Shown here: positions 32,072 through 43,100 of the stretch, in pieces | Position numbering within the stretch: the stretch's first letter is position 1 | Layout of the letters: every line of letters starts with the position of its first letter | From: Limnoperna fortunei | Lineage: Eukaryota > Mollusca > Bivalvia > Mytilida > Modiolidae | NCBI GenBank assembly: GCA_944474755.1 | Contig: OX104117.1 | Coordinates: forward strand, 40,999,222 to 41,063,221 | DNA: 64,000 bases | Direction: 5' to 3' | Notes under the pieces: generated by a model | Databases searched by the model: none | Seen by the model: only the letters and a program-made list of their open reading frames with translations | Told to the model about the DNA's origin: nothing | Made by a program: the position numbers and the translations under genes

Positions 32072-33420
32072 GTTGACGTGAAAAAGGCGTTTGATTCTGT
32101 GCAGAGAAACATACTTTGGTATAAACTAATGCGTGCAGGAATCCAAGGAAAGTTCTTGACTGCTATTGAGTCGCTTTATAACGATGTGAAGTGTTTCGAC
32201 ATGGTGAGCGACATCATTGTGGCATTAAAATTGACCACTTTATCTTCAGCATCCTTCCGTATGCGGATGTTGTAGCTGTTGTTGCGTCTGATGGAAATAA
32301 AATTGCAGTGAATTCTAGATGAGGTCTTTAGTCGTGGTGCCAGAACTGGAGACTACAAAAAAACGAGTCCAAAACCAAAATTAACAATATTTTTATTTTT
32401 CCCAAATAGTAAATTTAAAATAATGATGACAAATAACAGCAATTTATATGAGAAAACAGAAAACAGTTAGTTCGAAAATCGAAAAAACAAATAACAGCAG
32501 AATCTCATCGAAGGGCAATACGGCGAGAAAATGCATATACTAATAAGTGTTTCCACATTAACAATTGTGGAATCTTATGTAGATTTCTCTCTTCATATGA
32601 TGACTTAATTGCATTTAAAAAAGTAGTGAATAAAATGAATTAACAGGTATCAGAGAAAAATATCTTTAAAACAGTTAACAGTATTATGACTATTAACAGC
32701 AAACAATGTTTTTATTTTCATTATAACAGTTAACAAAAATGTCAATTTTTAAGAAAACAGATAACATGCAGCTAATGGTTAAAAAACAGTTAACATATGC
32801 TTTATTTAAAAACCAGTTAACATATGCTTTATTTAAATAACAGTTAACAGAAGTGTAAAAATGCCAAAAGCATGCTAACAGAAAAGATCTTGCCCCCTCT
32901 GTATGGTGAGTCTACTCAAAACCTTACACTTCGATGGTCAAACCAATTTTATTCTACGGAAGTAGAATTTGGGAGACTAAATCACACAGTGTTATCAACG
33001 CCGTCCAAAATAAGGCAGCAAAATATTTCCTTAATTGCTGTAGGAACGCGAACTTAAATATGTACAGCTGTACGTGGTGATCGTGGACTTGCATTCTGCT
33101 TCAAGAAAAACTCTCTTGTATATTAGACTCAGTTGCAAGTTACTTCGTGCAAACGAGAACAGACTTATTAGCGAAAGTGACCTGCTGGCTAAACGGCGAA
33201 AAAAGGTTGATATTGTACTGTCGATGAACTTATTTTGCAAATGGATGCAACTGATATCGTCAATAACACTTCTATAAGTATAAAGTGTGTTATTCAAATC
33301 ATTAAAGATAAAATGTGCGAAATTGATCGAACAGAATGTTCCAATGAAAACTATAATGACAGGAAAATTCCGAATGGAAACAAAATTATAGGACTCGTCG
33401 TCTCTTTAAGGCGTTGAAGT
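32072..33420 (+). pseudogene. LINE reverse-transcriptase remnant
   Basis: At 32072-32195 the plus strand reads DVKKAFDSVQRNILWYKLMR followed by AGIQGKFLTAIESLYNDVK, the reverse-transcriptase fingers/palm region of non-LTR elements. At about 32255-32290 a PYADVVAVV segment stands where YADD is expected, so the second catalytic Asp is lost. After an AT-rich stretch, 32990-33260 encodes C-terminal LINE motifs (NKAAKYFLNC, then RLSCKLLRANENRLISESDL). Deletions and frameshifts mean it is inactive. Confidence 0.75.
32770..32850. repeat. ACAGTTAACATATGCTTTAT short tandem repeat
   Basis: Two to three copies of about 28 bp within the LINE remnant. The motif ACAGTTAAC recurs more loosely from about 32670. 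Confidence 0.7.
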
Positions 33421-33959
33421 AGCTCAATATGTTCAGTGAAAATACCCCACGAAACGTTCGTCGAACAATGAGTGTAAGCATCTATAATACATATTAACGA
33501 AAAGAAACTTTAACACTTTAAAAAGGCATCCACTTATCTATAATAAAAGAAAAAGAAAGGAAAATTATGGGTCTAAAATAAGTGTACATATAAAAAACGC
33601 ATACGTTAGTTTGAGTAAATACAACTTTTGATCAGGTTTAGTGTAAACAGTATTTTATTAAGTAAAAGCGAGTACAACAATAAAAATAATAAGTTTGTAC
33701 GAGTAATTTAATATTACTGTGAATTTAAAACGTGATTAAATAAGTTGATTGCGCATAACAGCTTACTTTCGTTCCTTTCTTTACTAAGTGAAACAATTTT
33801 TGTTAAATACTAAAGAATTATGTCATCAAAGTTGTTAATTATATTCAATAACATTTAGGAGAACAACACCATACCAAAAGAATGAAACCGATGAGTATTT
33901 CTAAATACATTAGAAGTGCACTTAAACGATTGTAATAAATAGCGTGGCATAAACCCTTT

Positions 33960-35540
33960 TTCCATCCCAAGTAAGATCAATTCTACAATTCTCATCATAC
34001 GGGTTTATGTAAATGAAAACCTGCAAAAGGAACTGGCAGGATTTCGACAAGGGCTGGAATGCAATGACATTACGTAAACTCTTAGAAACATCATAGAAAT
34101 CATAGCTAGAACAGTGCATAGCTGAAAAAGCAGCTATGTAGAAACTAAATTGACGTTGAAAAAGCCTCTGACAGTATTCACGAAGAAAGTTATAGAAAAC
34201 TGTAAGATTATACAGCATGTCTTAACATATAAAAGACTTCATCAAAACTGTTTACAGCAACGTCACATGCAAAGTTGAATACAAGAGCATTGAGTTCGAT
34301 AAAAAACAATAGACCGTCAAGGCTGCTGAATGTCAACCGTGCATTACCGGTCATGGTAGACAACCTGATCCTCCCATGTATCAACACATTTACATACATA
34401 GATCAACACAGTGACAAACGACAGATGGTGGAACTGAAATCGCTATCCAGCAGGCAGAGACTCTCTAAGGCAAGAGCAGCTTTGAAACGCTGCAATCTGT
34501 ATGGAGATCCGACCAATACACCATCGGTATAAAATGGAAATTGTACAACAATAGCTGTGTTCAGTCCATCTTTCTATAAATGGACTACTGAGTGCTGGCG
34601 AATTAAAGGGAGTGGTTTCAACGAGCTTTCAACACTCTTGTCATTGTCTGAGAAGGAACCTTTATATTTTGGCCTAATAGTATTTCAAACCAGGACCTTC
34701 TCAATAGATACCAACGAGTCAGCAATGCTTCAATCAAAACCGAAGACGACAAAATGATTCGAATATTTATTTCGACACTGCCATAGCAAGCAGTACGGGC
34801 GGTATGGTTCCAACCGTACCACTTTTAATTGCTGGTACGAAAAACCGCATAATTTTTTTGTAAATTGAAATAAAATTGCATGTCTTAACATATAAAAGAC
34901 TTCATCAAAACTGTTTACAGCAGCGTCACATGCAAAGTTGAATACAAGAGCATTGAGTTCGATAAAAAACAATAGACCGTCAAGGCTGCTGAATGTCAAC
35001 CGTGCATTACCGGTCATGGTAGACAACCTGATCCTCCCATGTATCAACACATTTACATACATAGATCAACACAGTGACAAACGACAGATGGTGGAACTGA
35101 AATCGCTATCCAGCAGGCAGAGACTCTCTAAGGCAAGAGCAGCTTTGAAACGCTGCAATCTGTATGGAGATCCGACCAATACACCATCGGTATAAAATGG
35201 AAATTGTACAACAATAGCTGTGTTCAGTCCATCTTTCTATAAATGGACTACTGAGTGCTGGCGAATTAAAGGGAGTGGTTTCAACGAGCTATCAACACTC
35301 TTATCATTGTCTGAGAAGGAACCTTTATATTTTGGCCTAATAGTATTTCAAACCAGGACCTTCTCAATAGATACCAACGAGTCAGCAATGCTTCAATCAA
35401 AACCGAAGACGACAAAATGATTCGAATATTTATTTCGACACTGCCATAGCAAGCAGTACGGGCGGTATGGTTCCAACCGTACCACTTTTAATTGCTGGTA
35501 CGAAAAACGGCACAATTTTTTTGTAAATTGAAATAAAATT
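33960..35540 (+). pseudogene. LINE remnant with tandemly duplicated 3' part
   Basis: The plus strand reads ELAGFRQGLECND at about 34035 (the reverse-transcriptase GFR block), then IKTVYSNVTCKVEYKSIEFD at about 34240, and from 34340 C-terminal parts such as NTFTYIDQHSDKRQMVELKS and KARAALKRCNLYGDPTNT. The YADD region is deleted and stops are frequent. The segment from 34215 is present twice. Confidence 0.7.
34215..35540. repeat. 663-bp tandem duplication (34215-34877 and 34878-35540)
   Basis: Two head-to-tail copies start GCATGTCTTAACATATAAAA at 34215 and 34878, and the junction motif GCATGT recurs at 35541. I see only about six substitutions between them. Both carry identical 85-codon and 66-codon frames, which are LINE debris. 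Confidence 0.93.
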
Positions 35541-35806
35541 GCATGTTTTCAATAGATCAGGTATAAAAGTTGCCGTTTTAAGTCATTAACTTTTCAGTAC
35601 CAGGAAACTCCCAGAATGCAGGATTTCGCACCATTTACTCCAGAGCCAAAAGAAACACCCTCGCCCCCCCCCATCCCCCACCCCCCCAAAAAAAAGAAGT
35701 TAGGGCAAACTAAGGTTGATTTATAGGTTCCTGGTTAAACATCCGATACCGAGTCTTGTGCATTTGACCTTGACATCACAGACGGACATTTAAACCGGTA
35801 TCAGGT

Positions 35807-35881
35807 CAAGTCGCCCCCTGTTCGAGACAAGTCGCCCCCTGTTCGAGACAAGTCGCCCCCTGTTCGAGACAAGTCGCCCAC
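35807..35881. repeat. 21-bp tandem repeat, about 3.6 copies
   Basis: The unit CAAGTCGCCCCCTGTTCGAG plus A. GC-rich against the AT-rich surroundings. A poly-C/poly-A tract precedes it at about 35664-35696. Confidence 0.9.
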
Positions 35882-36383
35882 CGCTTGAAACAATACATTA
35901 ATACAACAATTTTGAGAATATTTTATATTAATATAAGAAAAGTAGTCTTAGATAAATGTTCGTTAGTGACATATTTTGTTTAGTTGTATGGAAATGGACA
36001 TTGTTATTGTATATGGGAATAAATAGTCCGAGTACGAGTCTAAGCCTGAACTGTGTTGATAAGGAATGGTGTCATCAGATTTTCATTCATGGCAGTAAAA
36101 CGGATCTTTACCAGTTGTTCTCAACATGAGGCGGTACCCATTTTTGCTTATATCTGAGCCACAACATCTGTGCTGCTTTCTGTGACATGTTAGACATGTT
36201 ATTATATACTCATTAACGGTTGTTGGGTCCCAAACTATAATTTAGTAATTTAAAACACTGAAGTTGTTCTAAACCATAATTAATATTTTTTCTGTATTTT
36301 TCTAATTATATTCACAATTACGTACTAGTATTTCATGTTCAAAAGAATAATTTATCTAGTGGGCTACTTTTTTATCGGGTGGG

Positions 36384-36473
36384 CATCCTCACAAGTCGAG
36401 ACTCGAGTGGCCTCGAGTGCATCTACTGCTGTTTTTGGGAGCAAGTCATTACACACCATGACTTGTTAGGATA
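36384..36473. mobile_element. MITE of the CATCCTCACAAGTC family, degenerate copy
   Basis: The ends CATCCTCACAAGTC and GACTTGTTAGGATA are inverted, with length about 90 bp as in the copy at 29460-29551. The target duplication is not visible. Confidence 0.65.
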
Positions 36474-37065
36474 TTTCAGTCCCTATGATGTCTAAAATGA
36501 AACCATGCAAAATTCACTCGTATTCGGCTTCTAGACATTCAAAAGTCCTGACTTTATAGAATTGAGTATATGTAAAGGGTAGGATTATGACCTGCAGACA
36601 GATGTTGCAAAATCATTTATTACACACCCTCTGTTGGTATGCCAAACAATATGAACAATAATATCATTTATCCATTATAATGACTTTAATATAATCATGA
36701 CTCAATCCTTGCTTAAATCTAATGTCTTGACATTGGCTATTTTTCTTAAATTCTTTTTTTTATTTGCAAGTTGTATATGGACTTATGAAAGTTAAATTTT
36801 GCATACCTTTTTAAAATGTTGGTGACATAATATCTTTAAGGGGCCGTGTTTTTTTTTTTTATTATCTTGGTATCTTTGATGGGATGTTTTGAAAATAGGC
36901 GAGGTATATTGAACAATAAAAATATTTTTTGGAAAGGCTAGCAACAAAAATATTTAAGGGAATTAACTCTTCTTCGATTTATAATCATGTGATCAAAATG
37001 AGTAATTTTTTGCAGTGGGCAAAAATATAAAATTTATAAATAGACTACAAATTATTTAAAAAAAA
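36474..37065. promoter_or_regulatory. TMEM104 5' flank, presumed promoter and 5' UTR
   Basis: AT-rich sequence upstream of the TMEM104 ATG, with no clear core-promoter motif. An upstream non-coding exon cannot be excluded. The label rests on position. Confidence 0.3.
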
Positions 37066-37110
37066 ATGGCTGGGCAGATAACAGAAACAGGAGCCTCCTA
37101 CTCAAGACTG
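37066..37110 (+). CDS. TMEM104: TMEM104 coding exon 1
   Basis: ATG at 37066 opens MAGQITETGASYSRL, matching the family N-terminus MAGEITETG. The donor is CTG|GTAGGC, phase 0. The frame stays open beyond the donor to 37449, but that extension has no family similarity and is intron. Confidence 0.9.
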
Positions 37111-40100
37111 GTAGGCAAATTTACAGGCCAATTAGTATTACAAAACGTACCCAGAAACTTGCCAAGTACTGTTTCTACTCCGATTCTATACACAGGGACA
37201 TACTGTCAGTGTCCTACAGTAGTTCTGGAAATTGCCCTGCTACAAATGTCGGTGGTTTATACCTTCAGCTTAATGCCTTTCCTTAGTTTTACATATCTTT
37301 TGGGGAAATTACATGTACTTGGGAGTCAGGAGAATTTTTTCAGGAGAAAATTATTAAATAAAATGTTAATAACATACATGTGTACTTGCCAACATATATA
37401 TTGTAAAATTCCTGATAATTTCACCACGCGGTATGGGGACCGCTATTAAAGTCCTCATGGGGTCCTAGGAAAAGCCTTGGTGGGGGGCAGAGGGGGCGAA
37501 GACCCCTGGCCGAAACCGATTTTAGAGTATTTCTATGGTATATGAGAGGGTCTCCAGGGTTTTTGTATCTGAAATACGCATGTAATTTGTTAATGCCAGG
37601 TTAGAAATGCTGTTTTAACACAAACTTTATAATTATTCCTGAAAAAAAGAAGAAATCCTGGAGATTCCAACAACCTACCCGGTAGCCCGGAACTGGGTAA
37701 CAAATTCCAGAGGTTCCGGGCAAAATCTGGAGCATTTTTTGCATGTATGTAATATGATTATAAGTGAGTTTTTTGTATATATTTCAACTTATGGTGACTA
37801 GTCTGACATTTCTTGTTTCGAAGTATTGCTTTTGGAAAAATGATCAATTTCTCGTTGTAAAGTGATAGAGAAATTGATCATTTAAATTATATACACAAAT
37901 ATATATAATAAACCCACTTATTGATATTTTATTTAATTATAAAAAAATTATCCTGACCCCAAGTGCCTGTGGAGAAAATGTGAGATAATTCAATTAAAAT
38001 ATAAAATCTTTTTTCCTCATGCTCCTTAATTTAATCATGTCTTTTTATCATAAAGAAATAAAAGGTATCATTTGTAAATTTATTGCAAGGAACCAGTTTT
38101 ATTTTTTGTTCTCAGTTTGGAGATGGGTTTGAAACTAGTTAGTTGTTTTCACAGTTTGCAAATGAATAGACTTGCTATTTAAAAAAATAATAATAAAAAC
38201 TCTAATCTGTACAAAATGAACATTGATTTGTCATTTAGTCATTTTAAAGGTGAAAAAAAAATTAAACTACCTTTGATCATGTGCTTTTGTTACAATTTTG
38301 CCACCTTTGTTTAAAATTTGCAAAATAAAAATAAGTTGTTTGAATAATAAGAATAATAATTAAATTAATTTGAATACATTATTAACTTTGTTTTCATAAG
38401 AAAAGGTGTTTATTTTGTGCACAAAATTATTCCTTTCATATATGCTACAGTGATTGATTTACATGTAAGATTATTTTTATATATTTTTTACATCTGGAGT
38501 GAACATTGGTATAACTGGAGAGAACATTCGTATATTCTTTAACTTTTTTTGTTAATGTGTGCTTTGATTTGTGTCTTATTGCCTTTAAAATGTGACTTTG
38601 AATTTATATGTGTGTTTTATTGTTGTTAAATTTATTATGAAATAATAAAGAAACCTTATTTTTTATTTTTCAACATACATCACTTGAATTTATTATGAAA
38701 TAAAATACACATACTATTACACCTTACTATACAAAGTTAGTGTGATGATTTGCTATGAATAAAGGATAGTTTTCTTTTTTTAACACAAAATATTATGTCA
38801 ATGTATGTCATTATATAAAGGTTGTTGTACCCATATGTTATTTATAATGCCATATTTTTCATCCAATAACAGACAGGCAGAAACTTCCAGCATTAATCCA
38901 CAAATTCATGTCCGGGCTGTTACTTTTTTATGTTTTGAGGTCGGCTTTTGATATTTGGAATGTGGGTAGATAATATCAAAGTGATGTGTCACATACCATG
39001 GTTGTTGACCTTTGACCTTGAACTTTGACCATAGGTCACAATATTGCTTTCTTAATGACAAATTTATGTCCAGGCTATAACTTTTTTATCTTTTTAGGTA
39101 GGCTTTTGATATTTGGGATGTTGCCTAGATAATATCAAGGCGATGTGTCGCATACCATGGTTGTTGACCTTTGACCTTAGGTCACATTATTGCTTTCTGA
39201 ATGACAAATTCATGTCCGGGCTGTAACTTTTTTATCTTTCGAGGTAGGCTTTTGATATTTGGAATGTGGTAGATAATATCAAGGCAATGTGTCACATACC
39301 ATGGTTGTTGAGAATGACCTTGAACTTTGACCTTAGGTCACATTATTGCTTTCTGAATAACAAATTCATGTCCGGGCTGTAACTTTTTAATCTTTCGAGG
39401 TAGGCTTTTGATATTTGGAATGTGGGTAGAAAGGCGATGTGTCGCATACCATGTTTGATGGCCTTTGACCTTGGCCTTAAGGTCCCAGGGCCCACAGAGA
39501 TGGGTACTATCTCACTGATATCTAGTTTTTGTATGCTTATAGTAACAAAAGTAAATACTATTTACAAAATATAATGTTTAATTTTACTTGACTGCAGTTC
39601 GTAGTCCTACATGGAACAACTATTTTTCCAGCATCTTTTATTATGATATAGACAAGTGGCATTAATAAAGTATATATAATGAGTAGTTTGAGTAAATATC
39701 TTAATTTCTTTTGTAATAGTGTAGGCAGTTATAACATAAAACAAGCATCTTGAGTCAATAACTTTATTTGTATTTTTTTTAAGTTATAAGCTCAATAATT
39801 TATAATTAGCCATTGTGGTGAAACACTTGAATTTCCAATAATTAATAATGGGTAGTATAACAATTGTTTATACTAAATCATGACAAACTCCACTCCCCCC
39901 TCCTTTCTACTATATTATATGACTTCGATGTATATCTATTCTCTGTATTTTAGGCATATATTCCTATTTATATAGTTACCTAATGCCTTTATTATTCATG
40001 TGCTATAGAAGCAGCTTTGACATTAAAACAATGCCATGAAAAGACGGGTAATAAAATGAATCGGCAATTACTGTCATATATGACTTTTTCCCCCTTAAGG

Positions 40101-43100
40101 CTTCATGTACAAGCTTACAAATTATTTGGGGCACGAGGAGGGTTGTTGATTCTTGACAAAAATGATACATAAAATTGAATCAGCTTATCAGGGAAAAAGT
40201 CGTATTTATTACTACAGGTTTCAACTGCATTTTAAGATTTGTGTGTAATTTTGAAGCAAACTTTTACCTCATATTCAATCAAAACTGTTGATCCTTTTTA
40301 GTTCGAAAATGTATTGCAATGAGATTCCAATATGCACCATCATGCATGTGAAATCTTTAACAATTTTGTTAGCATCTGAATAAAAAAATTTGACACTTAA
40401 AACGCTGGATATTTTCATTATGTATAAGGAATTCAGTTTATGTAAAAAAGTTAGAAAGATAGTGTAAATAGTGTCAGTTTCTACATTGTGTAATGTGTAT
40501 TTACCAGTATGGTTAATTTACATATTTAACTGCATAGTGGGAACCATGTCTGACAAAGCAGAATGTCTTTGATTTCAGTTGACAGGTAACAAGGGTTAAT
40601 TTACATATTTAACTTGATTGTGAGAACTGTGCTCTGACAGTGCCTAATGTCTTTGATTTTTATTGACAGGTAGGGTTAATTTACATATTTAACCTGATAG
40701 TAGGAACAGGTGCCCTGACCATGCCTAATGCCTTTGCCACTGCAGGATGGTTACTGAGTTTAATCATGGTTGTAGCCTTAGCTGTAATAAGGTATATATA
40801 CAGTATACATCCAGAGCACATGAGTGCATCCATGGTTTCTATTTACATTTTTTATGGTTCCATTGATTGTTTGAAAATGATAAAAGTGAAGAAAAGGGCA
40901 TTGTTAGAATGTAGACAATGTTTTCATGGATTTCAATGAAATTCAAATGAAGCTGGTAGAAATTGTATGCAGATCATTGTAATCTTGAAATAAGTTTGAA
41001 CCAACACTATGGTCACTTTGCATAAGTAAAGATGCTGGTTTATATTTCTAATTTTTTTTCACACAAAAAAGTGGATATCAAGCAGGGGTAATATTTAAGG
41101 ACTATCAGGCAGATTATAGTCCATTGGACCAGCTTATGTACATTGAATCATCTTATGTTAATGTTTTGCTCGACATAATTTTGAATACATGTAAATGTAT
41201 GCAAATTTGTTGGCTGTTGTCACAGTACTATTGTCACTATAGTTTCTGTTGTTCAAATTGAGCATAGTTTATATTATAGAAAAACAAAACAAGAAACAAA
41301 TGCATTCTTCTAAAAATTAAAGTGTTAGCTTGAATAAATTACTAATCCTTTATCACCAGTTTATATATATAGCTGATAGTCATATTTATAGTATTTTTTG
41401 GTGAAATTGCATAATTTTATAATTTTATAATAACATATTTCATATATGAGCAACATGACAATACATATAGTATAATATTTAATATATTTTGCAGCTATTT
41501 AACAGTAACATTTGTCACAGAAGCAATGGCTATATCTAATGCCAAACTGAAGATTGACAGAAGGGTTGGTATAGTAACCAGAATATCACTAAAATAATAA
41601 TAATAATCTTTATTCCCATAAGTAAATTCTTTTTTGTATTTAGATCAACATTATATTTTATTCTGGTCTTAGACAGGCTATATACGTGGCTTAGGGTTTA
41701 TATTCCATGTCGATGGCAATGAAATATAGGTGCTAGGCTGTGAATGTGACATTACCGGTATATATCTTTGTGTAAGTCTGGAAGAACTGTTATATTTATA
41801 GCTCACTTCTATATTTAATCATATAATATATAAGAAATTATCATACCATACATTTTTTGAGGCTTGTATTGATCTGTATTACTGCCTTAAGTATATGGCT
41901 GAATACATATAGCCTGATGTAAACAGCTTATTACCCAATCAAATGCAAGATATTTATGTGAGCTACATGTATAATATACAGCAGCCTATAATACATATAC
42001 AATCAGAGCTTGTTATTTTCAATAATGGCGAGTTTAGTTGAGTGATATAAAATGTCTTATTGTATATCTATATATTATTTACCATAGAAAAAAACCAAAC
42101 ATAAGCATTTAGTATTTTCCTGTATTGCAGGCAGCATTATTTTACATTTTATTTATTTTAAATGATGTCATTAAATGTTTTATAGCTGTTCTGATAAACT
42201 TTTAATTTCTGCTTTACCATTAACATTCATGCAATAACCATAGAACATTATAATAGTTTCAATAAAATTGTAAGATATTTATTATTTGTTGAAAAGGGTA
42301 AAAAACTTTTAAAATTTTGTGTTGGTTTACTTACAATAAAAATAGTTTATCTGATCTGTATTGCATGAATAATGGTAAGCAATGTGTACACCAATAATTT
42401 ACATATGTGTCTAAAACAACGAAGTACTTTTCTCAACTGGTCTTTGTTACTAAAGCTAAGGATGTAAAAAAAAATTCCATAAACAATATTACAGTTAAAA
42501 ACTATTCACAATGCCAGACATATTGTCTGTAATGTCATCAGTAGAACTCAATAAAAAAGAGATTGGAATGCAAAATAATAAACATGGAAAAGCTTTCATT
42601 TCTGAAACTCGAAGAGGTTATGCCAAATCCGACTAAGACTATCCAGAGGTTGGAAATAGAAAACCTTACAATTCAAATTTTTGTCACAATTTTACCATAG
42701 TGAAATGTATATGTAATAACAAAATTGAAACTGGAATAATGGTACATGTATATACATTATTTACATTATCTGTTGTTACCATGGATACCTTTCTAATGAG
42801 ATCTGTCTTTTATTACAGATTGCAGTTAATGATCCACTTACAGAACCATCAGAAACAAGACCACTTCTACAAACATCCTCACAAGGTTTTTATGTATAAT
42901 AGTTACATGAAGTAAACACTGTCTAACTTAAACACTGTTTAAACCAAATATTAGTTCAAAATAAATTCGATTTTTGATTAAAATTTCATTACTTGTGTTA
43001 ACAAAATGACATTTTATTTACACATTTTGCTTAATGTCCAGCATTTATGGAACAGAAAAGAGTAGCTACAGAGTACATTTACAGATAAACTTTTTAAATG

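Noticed and set aside
31013..32112. Long minus-strand open frames (up to 337 codons) over the 31-bp array as a repetitive Cys-rich protein
   Set aside because: All three frames give the same permuted peptide because the unit is 31 bp. No conserved domain, splice context or non-repeat coding part was seen, so it is treated as a minisatellite.
37111..37449. 127-codon frame starting MAGQITETG as a single-exon protein
   Set aside because: Only the first 15 codons match TMEM104; a GTAGGC donor follows and the rest has no family similarity.
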